A stretch of DNA of 64,000 nucleotides, taken from Chitinophagales bacterium (GTDB lineage Bacteria > Bacteroidota > Bacteroidia > Chitinophagales > Chitinophagaceae). Within the stretch, counting starts at the first letter, position 1; each line of letters begins with the position of its first letter. Shown piece after piece: positions 41,316 to 49,862 of the stretch. A model generated the notes under the pieces. It was given only the letters and a program-made list of their open reading frames with translations. It had not been told where the DNA came from and made no database searches. The position numbers and the translations under genes were made by a program. The stretch is from NCBI GenBank assembly GCA_017303335.1, contig JAFLBK010000002.1:310001-374000 (forward strand), read 5' to 3'.

Positions 41316-41816
41316 ATGCGTCACGGAAACAAGAACAACAACCTGAGCCGAACCGCTTCACACAGGAGAGCCCTGTTGATGAACCTCGGTTGTCAACTGA
41401 TCACGTACAAGCGGATCACCACTACATTGGCCAAAGCGAAAGCCCTGCGTACCTACATTGAGCCACTGATCACCAAAACCAAAAAAACCGACAGTAAGGA
41501 AGCCATCATGCACAATCACCGTATTGTGTTCAGCTACCTGAACGATAAGGCCGCGGTTAAGGAACTCTTCACCGTTGTAGGTCCGAAGATATCCGGCCGC
41601 CCGGGTGGATATACCCGTATCATCAAACTGGGTACACGTACCGGTGATAATGCCGAACTGGCAATGATCGAACTCGTTGATTTCAACGAGATCTATGGTA
41701 AAGGAACGGAGAAAGCAGCCGAGCCAGCCAAGAAAACACGCCGTTCGGGTGGTGCCAAGAAAAAGGCCGCTGCCAAAACGGAAGAAACAGCGTCTGAAGA
41801 GAAAACCGAAGAGTAA
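41316..41816 (+). CDS. rplQ: 50S ribosomal protein L17
   Basis: L17 lies near the exit tunnel of the large subunit. The core is [53 protein letters not shown] and [32 protein letters not shown] lysine/alanine/glutamate-rich tail of about 45 residues brings the length to 166, longer than the E. coli protein (127) but usual for Bacteroidota. It is the last gene of the operon before a repeat and a terminator. Confidence 0.97.
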   Translation: MRHGNKNNNLSRTASHRRALLMNLGCQLITYKRITTTLAKAKALRTYIEPLITKTKKTDSKEAIMHNHRIVFSYLNDKAAVKELFTVVGPKISGRPGGYTRIIKLGTRTGDNAELAMIELVDFNEIYGKGTEKAAEPAKKTRRSGGAKKKAAAKTEETASEEKTEE

Positions 41817-41831
41817 GTTGTGTTGGCCGCA

Positions 41832-41879
41832 GTTCGACTACGCTCACTGCCGGCACCAGCATCGTTCGACTTCGCTCAC
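41832..41879. repeat. Paired GTTCGACTACGCTCAC repeat units
   Basis: GTTCGACTACGCTCAC (41832-41847) and GTTCGACTTCGCTCAC (41864-41879) differ at one base and are 32 bases apart. They lie between rplQ and its terminator. REP-like 16-base words of this kind are often dispersed in intergenic DNA. Confidence 0.65.
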
Positions 41880-41908
41880 GATCGTTCTCAAACCAACTGC
41901 CTATACTG

Positions 41909-41935
41909 GCCCCGGTTTTTTACCGGGGCTTTTTC
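41909..41935 (+). terminator. Intrinsic terminator of the ribosomal operon
   Basis: GCCCCGG (41909-41915) and CCGGGGC (41923-41929) form a 7-bp stem with a T-rich 7-base loop, followed by TTTTTCTT. It ends the infA-rplQ operon before carA. Confidence 0.85.
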
Positions 41936-42034
41936 TTGCCTTGTACAATCCAGGGTACCGCCTGTCCGTTCCGTAGAAAATTTCTTTTCGATAAGACCCA
42001 TTATATTCTTTTCTTTGCAAAACCCTTTTCACAC

Positions 42035-43132
42035 ATGTCTGTATCAAATCTCCCCGCTGTTCTGATCCTGGAAGATGGCACAACATTCCGCGGCACCGCC
42101 TTCGGCAAAAAAGGCACCGCCACCGGCGAAATATGCTTCAATACCGGCATGACCGGGTACCAGGAAGTATTTACCGATCCGAGTTATTACGGCCAGATAC
42201 TGATCATGAACAACGTGCATATCGGTAACTACGGCGTGAAGGCAGTAGACGTGGAGAGCGACAGCGTGAAAGTAAGGGGTGTCATCGGGCGTAACCTCGA
42301 AGAAAAATACAGCCGCTTCATGGCCGACAACTCGCTGCAGGATTATTTTGAAGCGCAGGGCGTGGTGGCCATAGATGGAGTGGATACAAGGGCCCTCGTA
42401 GCGCACATACGTACACAGGGAGCCATGAACTGCATCATCTCATCCGAGAACACCGACATCGAATCGCTGAAAGCGGAACTGAAGAAAGTACCTTCCATGG
42501 ACGGGCTTGAACTGGCTTCCACCGTAAGTACCGGTGAATCTTATTTCCTGGGCGACGAAAAAAGCGATATCCGGGTGGCGGTACTCGATTTTGGTATCAA
42601 GAAAAACATATTGAATTGCCTGGTGGAGCGGGGCGCCTATGTAAAAGTGCACAATGCCAAAACCAGCTTCGGGGAATTGGAGCAATTCAAACCGCATGGC
42701 TACTTCATCAGCAATGGCCCCGGCGATCCCGCGCCGATGGACTACGCGATCAAAACCGTTAAGCAGATCATCGCTTCCGGCAAGCCGCTGTTCGGTATCT
42801 GCCTCGGGCACCAGTTGCTGGCCCTCGCCAACGACATTCCTACGTTCAAAATGCATCATGGTCACCGGGGACTGAATCACCCGGTCAAGAATGTGATCAG
42901 CGGCCATTGCGAGATCACCACCCAGAATCATGGCTTCGGCGTTGATCCGGCTTCCGTTCGGGCCAATCCCAATATTGAGATCACACACGTGAACCTGAAC
43001 GATGAGAGCATCGAAGGCATCCGCATGAAGAACAAGCCGGCCTTCTCGGTACAGTACCACCCCGAGGCAACACCCGGTCCGCACGACAGCCGCTACCTCT
43101 TCGATCAATTCATCGGGATGATAAAGAACTGA
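42035..43132 (+). CDS. carA: Carbamoyl-phosphate synthase small subunit
   Basis: CarA hydrolyses glutamine and passes ammonia to CarB for carbamoyl phosphate, the precursor of pyrimidines and arginine. The 365-residue protein has the N-terminal CPSase domain (LEDGTTFRGTAFGKKGTATGEICFNTGMTGYQEVFTDPSY) and a class I glutamine amidotransferase domain. That domain has the nucleophile Cys in FGICLGHQLLA and His/Glu in VQYHPEATPGP. The start at 42035 gives the normal N-terminus. The frame is open further up to 41936 but this overlaps the terminator region. The carB gene is not in the window. Confidence 0.95.
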   Translation: MSVSNLPAVLILEDGTTFRGTAFGKKGTATGEICFNTGMTGYQEVFTDPSYYGQILIMNNVHIGNYGVKAVDVESDSVKVRGVIGRNLEEKYSRFMADNSLQDYFEAQGVVAIDGVDTRALVAHIRTQGAMNCIISSENTDIESLKAELKKVPSMDGLELASTVSTGESYFLGDEKSDIRVAVLDFGIKKNILNCLVERGAYVKVHNAKTSFGELEQFKPHGYFISNGPGDPAPMDYAIKTVKQIIASGKPLFGICLGHQLLALANDIPTFKMHHGHRGLNHPVKNVISGHCEITTQNHGFGVDPASVRANPNIEITHVNLNDESIEGIRMKNKPAFSVQYHPEATPGPHDSRYLFDQFIGMIKN

Positions 43133-43152
43133 TCACCCGCTAAACGCACTGC

Positions 43153-43569
43153 ATGAAAATTGCCATCATCAACGGACCTAACCTTAACCTGCTTGGCAAA
43201 CGGGAGGTGGATATCTACGGCAATGAATCATTCGATACCTATCTCGCATCACTCCGCAGTCAATACGCCAACCAGGAGATATCTTATTTCCAGAGCAATG
43301 TAGAAGGAGAACTGGTCAATGAGATCCAGCGTGTGGGTTTCAGTTACGATGGCATTATCCTCAACCCCGGCGGCTATACGCATACCTCCGTGGCCATCGG
43401 CGACGCCATCGCGGCGATCAAAACGCCCGTTATCGAAGTGCATATCTCCAACATATTCGGCCGCGAAGAATTCCGTAAACTATCGCATGTATCGGGTAAA
43501 GCCCGGGGTGTTATCAGCGGTTTGGGGCTGAAAGGCTACGAACTGGCGCTGCAGGCCTTTATAAAATAA
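43153..43569 (+). CDS. aroQ: Type II 3-dehydroquinate dehydratase
   Basis: AroQ converts 3-dehydroquinate to 3-dehydroshikimate in the shikimate pathway. The 138-residue dodecameric-type enzyme has INGPNLNLLGKREVDIYG with the active-site Tyr region, QSNVEGELVNEIQR, ILNPGGYTHTSVAIGDA (catalytic His) and EVHISNIFGREEFR. It follows carA by 20 bases and is probably cotranscribed. Its 3' end overlaps the convergent parvulin gene by 11 bases. Confidence 0.95.
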   Translation: MKIAIINGPNLNLLGKREVDIYGNESFDTYLASLRSQYANQEISYFQSNVEGELVNEIQRVGFSYDGIILNPGGYTHTSVAIGDAIAAIKTPVIEVHISNIFGREEFRKLSHVSGKARGVISGLGLKGYELALQAFIK

Positions 43570-44188
43570 CCCGTAACATCAGGGCAAAGCCGGTATCTTC
43601 TTTCGGATTGTCGGCGATGCGAACAATATGGAGCCCGGCCGGCGACCATACCTTAAACAATTCTCCTTTCTTTCGTTTGGATAGCTCGTTGTCTACCTGC
43701 GGCATCATCACGCCGCGTATGAACCAGCCCAGGTCGCCTCCCTGGCGGGATGATCCCCGGTCGGCGCTGTACAACTCGGCCTGTGCGGCGAAACTGCTGG
43801 TGCCGGATTTTATTTTACTGATGATGGTGTCGGCCATGGCAAGGGCGAAGGCCGAATCAAATACCGCGGTATCGATCAGGATGTGATTGACATGGTAGAA
43901 TGTATTGGGCGCCTTGGTAAGAATCTTTACCAGTATCTTCTCTTTTTTGAACGGGCCGTATGTTTTGCCCGTTTTGCCCCGGTATGCCAGGCTGTCGGCG
44001 ATGCCGATGAATTCTTTGGTGGAAACGATGGTAACGGTATCGATGTAGTATTTCTTTTTCAGCACATACTTCACAAACCCGATGGGGTTCGATGTGGTGT
44101 CCAGAACCTTTTTGATCTGGGCGATGGTTTGGGCGTTGGCTTCGCAGGCCAGAACGGCAAATACGATGAACAGAGCGAGTTTTCTCAC
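43559..44188 (-). CDS. Exported parvulin-type peptidyl-prolyl isomerase
   Basis: This 209-residue protein has a signal peptide (RKLALFIVFAVLACEANAQ) and a degenerate parvulin (PpiC/SurA-type) domain. NTFYHVNHILIDTAVFDSAFALAMADTIISKIKSGTSSFAAQAELYSADRGSSRQGGDLGWFIRGVMMPQVD keeps the characteristic GGDLGWF motif. It likely helps fold periplasmic proteins. The GTG at 44188 is chosen because it begins the signal peptide. Another GTG at 44293 would add 35 residues of poor coding quality. Confidence 0.85.
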   Translation of the reverse strand: MRKLALFIVFAVLACEANAQTIAQIKKVLDTTSNPIGFVKYVLKKKYYIDTVTIVSTKEFIGIADSLAYRGKTGKTYGPFKKEKILVKILTKAPNTFYHVNHILIDTAVFDSAFALAMADTIISKIKSGTSSFAAQAELYSADRGSSRQGGDLGWFIRGVMMPQVDNELSKRKKGELFKVWSPAGLHIVRIADNPKEDTGFALMLRVIL

Positions 44189-44289
44189 GATGGATGAATT
44201 AGGCCGCAAAGATACTGAACCACACAGACAAGGTGAACAGGAGGAGAGATGCCTTGTCCACGCGGCGCCTGTGTGGTGCAATACCCGGG

Positions 44290-45048
44290 TCACTTCAGGG
44301 CGTACAGCACCTTAACCTCGAAGCGGAGTTTGATCTTGCGGTAGTCCACACCGTCGTCTACGATGCCATAGTAGGCATTCTTGGATTGATCAAGCCGCAC
44401 TGCATTTTCGTTCGCCACTTTATACCGGTCCCGGTATCCGCCGGTAGCCACATCAGAACTGCTGTATTCATCGGGCTCATTGATCTCGATGGCCTGCCCC
44501 AGTTGTTCATTGACGGCTTCGGTCAGGTACATGGCTTTTTCCCTGGCCGCTTTTACAGCCTGTATCTTCAGTTGTTTGCGGAATTCCACCATCTTGCTGT
44601 GCGAGGTGCGGGTGATGCGGAAATTGTTGGTAGCCTGGTCATCGAGTTTGTTCACCAGGTCGTCGATGAGTTTGGTATTGCTGAATTTGACCTGGTACGA
44701 AACCGAGGCCAGTAGCTCCGGATCTTTCTTACGGCGCTGCCAGATGCTGGCCAGGTTGTACCCGTCGTACGAAGCCAGGGAGATGTCGTTATCGGCAATT
44801 CCCACCGCCTTGCAGTTCGCGAGAAAGTCATTCTTGATCTTCTCCAGTTCCACCTTGTCTTCGCCCCGCTTCTTGTATTCACGCAGGTCTACCTGCACAT
44901 AGATCTCATCGGGGATAACTTCCATGGAGGCGCTTCCGGTAACAGAAATGGTTTTGGGAAAGGGATAGCAGCCGGGTTGATTGGTTGTTTGTGCAAGGGA
45001 AACGATCGACAGAAACGCAGTTGCAACAAGCAGTGTTGTTTTTTTCAT
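44290..45048 (-). CDS. SIMPL domain (DUF541) protein, exported
   Basis: This 252-residue protein has a signal peptide (KKTTLLVATAFLSIVSLAQ) and a SIMPL/DUF541 domain starting ISVTGSASMEVIPDEIYVQVDL. The middle has the family feature VSYQVKFSNTKLIDDLVNKLDDQATNNFRITRTSHSK. Distant relatives form oxidative-stress defence proteins such as BP26. The molecular role is unknown. It lies between the DUF4954 gene and a parvulin gene on the same strand. Confidence 0.85.
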   Translation of the reverse strand: MKKTTLLVATAFLSIVSLAQTTNQPGCYPFPKTISVTGSASMEVIPDEIYVQVDLREYKKRGEDKVELEKIKNDFLANCKAVGIADNDISLASYDGYNLASIWQRRKKDPELLASVSYQVKFSNTKLIDDLVNKLDDQATNNFRITRTSHSKMVEFRKQLKIQAVKAAREKAMYLTEAVNEQLGQAIEINEPDEYSSSDVATGGYRDRYKVANENAVRLDQSKNAYYGIVDDGVDYRKIKLRFEVKVLYALK

Positions 45049-45098
45049 GGTGTAAATTTTTGGTAAATGAATTTACCAAGCCTGTACAACCGGAAGAA

Positions 45099-47213
45099 TC
45101 ATTTAAGTCTTTTTAACAACAGTTTTACCAGTTTTTTGAGGGTGTCGAGTTCGGCAAGCTGCTGCTGGATAAAGCTGTTGTCTTCCAGCTTTCCGATCAC
45201 GCTTTCCATTTCCTTGCTGTTGTCGTATACCATCTTGCGGAAGGGATTGTTGTAATCCTTGGCCCGGGAATCAAAAATAGCCTTGCACATCCATTCCTTG
45301 GTATCTACGAGTTGTTGCAGCAGCTGGCTGAATAAAGCGGGTGTGAATTGTTTTGGCGTGATCTGCAGGATCTCAAGCAGCGAAGTGTAGGCATGATCGA
45401 GCCGGTCTTTATCATAAGCTGTTCCCTGGCGGCGGTAGAAGAGGTGCACCTCGTCCCAGGTTTTGACCTTATCCGCCTTGAGGTCGCGTTTCAATTGGTC
45501 TACGGCGCTGCGCTGTATGAGTTGTCCGCCGATGTTCAGCCAGTCGCTCCGCTGTATCCTGGCCGACAGCGAACGTTTGAACGCCGCGAAATCGGTATAG
45601 TTATTTTGTGCGAAGTGATTCATCAGTTCACGCACGCCGTAGTATTGTATCAGTTCTTTAAAGAGTTTGATGGCTTGCGGAATCTTTTGCACATCGGTCC
45701 GGCGGTTGGTGTTTTCCCAGCCTGTTATTTCGGCGGCGCCTTTTTCATTGGGCTTCAGCTTCTGCAGTACAACCAGCGATTCGAACAATTCATTGATCGT
45801 ATCCGGGGCCAGGAAATCGTATTCGATGCGCTGAATCTTTTCGGTGCGTTTATCCCGGTCGACATATTTCCAGGCGTTGCGGGCCAGCGCATACATATTG
45901 TACATAAACCAGTAACCCGGCATGACCAGCAACCGGTCGTTGGTTACATCGTTGCTTACAAGGCTGAAGGGGAGGGGTATGTTGAGCTCGGCCGGGAAAT
46001 CGCCTTTGGCAATGATGGTAAAGGAGGCGAACCTGGAATTGTGTTTCAGGCTTACGCAGAGCCCGGGCCAGAAACCCCGCCCGGCCACGATCTCACCATC
46101 GGCTGCCCGGCTGTTGTGATTACTGCCGATGGTGGCGCCGGCGGCCATATTGCTTTGTCCCATGACGACGGCGGCGCAGAGGAAAGAGTTATTGTGGTGT
46201 TGTTCATGCGCCGGGAAGATGAGTGAATTCAGCACTTCACAGCAGGAGATGGTGGAGTTGTTGCCCAGGTACGAGTTGATCAGGCGGGCGCCGTATTTCA
46301 ACTGCGAATGGGAAGCCATCACGAAGCGAACCGCTTTTACGCCATAGAAGATGCGGCAGCCATATCCCACGATGCCATTCACCAGTTCGCAGCCTTCGCC
46401 GATCTGCGATCTCCTTTTTTCATCGCTGTTGACGGTGAGATTCTTCAGTTTGTTGGCGCCTTTGAAATACGCATCCGAGCCCACGAGTACGTCCTTGATG
46501 ATCTTACAGTTCTTGATCACGGTACGGTCGCCGATATAGCCATAATGCCCCTGGCGTTTGTCGAACCGTTTATCGGTGATCTCCTTGAATTTGGCCAGCA
46601 GCGCCTGGTCATCGCGGTACTTGCTCCAGAGCCAGGCATCGCCTGCCAGCATGCCGTCGAAGGGGATTACATTTCTGCCGCCTGCCTCGTTGCACAATTC
46701 GATCCACACCCTTGTCTTTTCCTCTTCGCCTTCTTTGAGGATGCCATTGCCGAATTTAGCCCGGTCGGTGGTGGCCAGTTCATTCACGTTCACCAGCATC
46801 ACGTCGTTGCCGATGATGTAATGGCTCATGTAGTTCACATTATCGACACAGATATTATTACCGAGGTCGCAGCTGATGATGGTGCTGTTGTACAGGCCAA
46901 CGGGCATGCGCAGGTTGTGAAATTCGAGGTAGAAGGGTTCCAGTTTGCCAATGCGCACCAGGCCGTGGAATTTGCAGTTGCGCACCAGTTCGGGGTTGAA
47001 TTGGCTCGAAACAAATATCTTGTTCCAGTCGTCGGATGTGTTGCGGTTGCGGATCAGCGTTTCGATTTCGGCGGCTGTCAGTTTGCGGTATTTGATACCG
47101 TTCCTGTTCTGGGTATTCCGCAGGTAGTATTCGTCCTTGCCTTTGGGGATGAATTTTTTGTCGATGAAATTATAACCGAGGTTGTTGACCGGGTGTTTTT
47201 GAATGATGTTCAT
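45099..47213 (-). CDS. DUF4954 protein with left-handed beta-helix region
   Basis: This 704-residue cytosolic protein has no signal peptide. A central part (about 100-410) is rich in hexapeptide-like turns, for example NCKIIKDVLVGSDAYFKGANKLKNLTV, GEGCELVNGIVGYGCRIFYGV and SNMAAGATIGSNHNSRAADGEIVAGRGFWPG. This is the left-handed beta-helix seen in sugar-nucleotide acyltransferases. The C-terminal 250 residues are helical and charged. DUF4954 is a recognised family of unknown activity. It is encoded 87 bases downstream of glmS, so a link to amino-sugar metabolism is a guess from context. Confidence 0.8.
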   Translation of the reverse strand: MNIIQKHPVNNLGYNFIDKKFIPKGKDEYYLRNTQNRNGIKYRKLTAAEIETLIRNRNTSDDWNKIFVSSQFNPELVRNCKFHGLVRIGKLEPFYLEFHNLRMPVGLYNSTIISCDLGNNICVDNVNYMSHYIIGNDVMLVNVNELATTDRAKFGNGILKEGEEEKTRVWIELCNEAGGRNVIPFDGMLAGDAWLWSKYRDDQALLAKFKEITDKRFDKRQGHYGYIGDRTVIKNCKIIKDVLVGSDAYFKGANKLKNLTVNSDEKRRSQIGEGCELVNGIVGYGCRIFYGVKAVRFVMASHSQLKYGARLINSYLGNNSTISCCEVLNSLIFPAHEQHHNNSFLCAAVVMGQSNMAAGATIGSNHNSRAADGEIVAGRGFWPGLCVSLKHNSRFASFTIIAKGDFPAELNIPLPFSLVSNDVTNDRLLVMPGYWFMYNMYALARNAWKYVDRDKRTEKIQRIEYDFLAPDTINELFESLVVLQKLKPNEKGAAEITGWENTNRRTDVQKIPQAIKLFKELIQYYGVRELMNHFAQNNYTDFAAFKRSLSARIQRSDWLNIGGQLIQRSAVDQLKRDLKADKVKTWDEVHLFYRRQGTAYDKDRLDHAYTSLLEILQITPKQFTPALFSQLLQQLVDTKEWMCKAIFDSRAKDYNNPFRKMVYDNSKEMESVIGKLEDNSFIQQQLAELDTLKKLVKLLLKRLK

Positions 47214-47300
47214 GATCAGATTGGGGTTTGTAGTCTGAAGTTTGCGGTTTGGCCCTCAGCTCATATCTGCTATACGAACAACAACAAACAACAAAGCGGT

Positions 47301-49139
47301 TTATTCTACGGTAACCGATTTCGCCAGGTTTCTTGGCTTATCCACATCCACGCCTTTGGCGATGCCCACGTAATAACTGAGCAGCTGCAGCGGGATGGTG
47401 CTGAGCATCGGGGCGATGATCTCGTCGGCCGCCGGTACATAAAACACGTCATCGGCCATACCGGGGATCACGTCGTCGCCTTCGGTAACGATGGCGATCA
47501 CCTTGCCTTTGCGGGCCTTGATCTCCTGGATATTACTCACGATCTTTTCGTGGTACGAGTCTTTGGTGGCAATAAAGATTACCGGCAGTTTCTCGTCGAC
47601 CAGCGCAATCGGACCATGTTTCATTTCCGCGGCCGGGTATCCTTCGGCGTGTATGTAAGAGATCTCTTTTAATTTCAATGCGCCTTCCAGGGCGATCGGG
47701 AAGTTGTAACCGCGGCCGAGGAAGAGTGCGTCGCCGGCACCCTTGTATTTCTCCGCGATCTTTTTCACCATTTCGGCGCTCTTCAATACCACGCTCACTT
47801 TTTCCGGAACCGATTCCAGTTCATACAGGAGTTTGCGGTAGCGCTCATCGCTGATGGTGCCTTTTTCCCTGGCTACTTTCAGGGCCATCATGGCCAGTAC
47901 GGCCAGCTGCCCGGTGAACGCCTTGGTGGAGGCAACGCCGATCTCCGGACCGGCATGGGTATAGGCTCCGCCATCGCTGATGCGGGCGATGGAAGAACCC
48001 ACTACGTTCACGATGCCGAAGATGATGGCGCCGTTCTTTTTGGCCTGCTCGATGGCTACCAACGTATCGGCGGTTTCACCGCTTTGCGAGATGGCGACAA
48101 TGATATCGCCTTTGTTGATGATGGGGTTCCGGTACCGGAATTCGGAAGCGTATTCCACCTCCACCGGTATGCGGCAAAGTTCTTCGATGATGTATTCGGC
48201 CAGCAGCGCCGCGTGCCAGCTTGTGCCACAGGCCACCATGATGATGCGCTGGGCTTTTTTGAAATGTTCGATGTTGTTCTCGATGCCGCTCATGGTGATG
48301 GTGCCCGCGCCGGCGTCGAGACGGCCGCGAAGACAATCGTGAATGGTACTGGGTTGCTCGAAGATCTCTTTGAGCATGAAATGATCGTAGCCGCCTTTTT
48401 CGATGGCCGCCAGTTCAATATCGAGTTTGGTTACGAAAGGAGTGATCTTTTCATTGCCCAGGTTCTTCAGGATGAGTTCATCGGGTGTAACGATGGCAAG
48501 CTCGTAATCGTTTACGTATACCACATCCTTGGTGTACTCCAGCATGGGCGAAGCGTCGGAACCGAGGAAATGCTCTCCCTTGCCGACACCGATCACGAGC
48601 GGACTTCCCTTGCGGGCCGCCACAATGGTATCGGGATGGTCGGCATCCAGCAGGAGTATCACGTAGGCGCCGGTTACCCGTTTAAGCGCTACCCGAACCG
48701 CTTCTTCCAGGTCGCATTGGTTGTTCTCCCGTATGTCTTCAATGAAGTTGAGCAATACCTCGGTATCGGTATCGCTGGTGAATTTGTATCCTTTGTTCGT
48801 GAGTTCCTGTTTGAGCTGAGCGTAGTTCTCGATGATGCCATTGTGGATCATGGCCAGTTTGCCGCTGGCCGATACATGGGGATGGGCGTTGCGGTCGCTC
48901 GGTTCGCCGTGGGTGGCCCAACGGGTATGCCCGATGCCGCAATGGGCGTGCAGGTTTTTCCCGAAAATGGTTTGCTCCACTTCCGAAACCCTTCCTTTCT
49001 TTTTATATACTTTGAGGTCGTTGCCGTCGAGTAAAGCCACCCCCGTACTATCGTAACCCCGGTATTCGAGCCTTTTCAGGCCGGTGATCACGATGGGATA
49101 AGCTTCTTTGGGGCCAGTGTATCCTACGATTCCGCACAT
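47301..49139 (-). CDS. glmS: Glutamine-fructose-6-phosphate aminotransferase (isomerizing)
   Basis: GlmS makes glucosamine 6-phosphate for cell-wall and lipopolysaccharide sugars. The 612-residue protein starts MCGIVGYTGPK, with Cys2 as the N-terminal nucleophile. It has the glutaminase features GIGHTRWATHGEPSDRNAHPH and two SIS domains: MVACGTSWHAALLAEYIIE, VAISQSGETADTL, and DALFLGRGYNFPIALEGALKLKEISYIHAEGYPAAEMKHGPIAL. The C-terminus ends in DKPRNLAKSVTVE as usual. No glmS ribozyme was recognised upstream. Confidence 0.97.
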   Translation of the reverse strand: MCGIVGYTGPKEAYPIVITGLKRLEYRGYDSTGVALLDGNDLKVYKKKGRVSEVEQTIFGKNLHAHCGIGHTRWATHGEPSDRNAHPHVSASGKLAMIHNGIIENYAQLKQELTNKGYKFTSDTDTEVLLNFIEDIRENNQCDLEEAVRVALKRVTGAYVILLLDADHPDTIVAARKGSPLVIGVGKGEHFLGSDASPMLEYTKDVVYVNDYELAIVTPDELILKNLGNEKITPFVTKLDIELAAIEKGGYDHFMLKEIFEQPSTIHDCLRGRLDAGAGTITMSGIENNIEHFKKAQRIIMVACGTSWHAALLAEYIIEELCRIPVEVEYASEFRYRNPIINKGDIIVAISQSGETADTLVAIEQAKKNGAIIFGIVNVVGSSIARISDGGAYTHAGPEIGVASTKAFTGQLAVLAMMALKVAREKGTISDERYRKLLYELESVPEKVSVVLKSAEMVKKIAEKYKGAGDALFLGRGYNFPIALEGALKLKEISYIHAEGYPAAEMKHGPIALVDEKLPVIFIATKDSYHEKIVSNIQEIKARKGKVIAIVTEGDDVIPGMADDVFYVPAADEIIAPMLSTIPLQLLSYYVGIAKGVDVDKPRNLAKSVTVE

Positions 49140-49316
49140 AAATGATTGTTTTCTGTTTTATCAGGGTTCAGAAATGATGTTGAATTTGAGTTAGTTGGTC
49201 GGGAAGGACCGATCTTATCGACGCAATTTAGGGAAAATGTTCTCATTTGGCAGTATGCTGGCCCGAACTGGCTTGTTTTCAGGCGAATGCCTTAATTTGG
49301 GGTATAAATTGTTCAT

Positions 49317-49862
49317 ATGAAATACGCTAGTCTGGTTTTGGGTTTGATCCTCTCGGCCAACCTCGTTTTTGGCCAGCAGGAAAACGCCGCCACCCGGGTA
49401 TACATTGTACGGCACGCCGAAAAAGAGAGTGGCAAAGACCCTGTATTGACTCCCGGGGGTTTTAAAAGGGCGGGAGACCTGGCCCGGGCCCTGAAGAACG
49501 AGGGCATCCAGAAAATATACGTGAGCCGTACCCGCCGGAGCCAGCTTACGGCCGACAGCCTGCGGATCCAGGCCGGTATCGACACGGTTCATTATACGGC
49601 CGATACCCTCTGCGATGAACTGATCAAAACCATCATGGAGCACCGCGATTTTGGTAAAACCATCCTGGTGGTGGCCCACAGCAACACCATCCCGCATATC
49701 CTGCGCAAACTGGGCGTAAGCGATTTTCCTCCGGGCGATCTGCCCGATAATGCATTCGATAATATCTTCCTGGTCACGTATAAAAAGGAGAAGGCTGTGC
49801 TGAAGCAGATGAAATACGGCGATCGTTCCGGCGCCTCGGAACCGATGAAGCCCTTACAATAA
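49317..49862 (+). CDS. Exported histidine phosphatase (SixA/phosphoglycerate mutase-like)
   Basis: This 181-residue protein has a signal peptide (KYASLVLGLILSANLVFGQQ). The histidine phosphatase motif VYIVRHAEKESGKDPVLTPGG carries the catalytic His of RHA, with RTRRSQLTADSLR as the second Arg region and LVVAHSNTIPHIL providing the second His. SixA-type proteins dephosphorylate His-containing proteins, but secretion argues for a small-molecule substrate. It overlaps the convergent mgtE gene by 9 bases. Confidence 0.88.
   Translation: MKYASLVLGLILSANLVFGQQENAATRVYIVRHAEKESGKDPVLTPGGFKRAGDLARALKNEGIQKIYVSRTRRSQLTADSLRIQAGIDTVHYTADTLCDELIKTIMEHRDFGKTILVVAHSNTIPHILRKLGVSDFPPGDLPDNAFDNIFLVTYKKEKAVLKQMKYGDRSGASEPMKPLQ

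Noticed and set aside
46308..47672. A 454-codon plus-strand open frame opposite DUF4954 and glmS
   Set aside because: It spans the ends of two real genes on the other strand and has shadow-like composition rich in His, Val and Asp.
47301..49316. glmS ribozyme or riboswitch upstream of glmS
   Set aside because: No recognisable ribozyme core was seen in the 177-base leader region, and the class is known mainly from Firmicutes.
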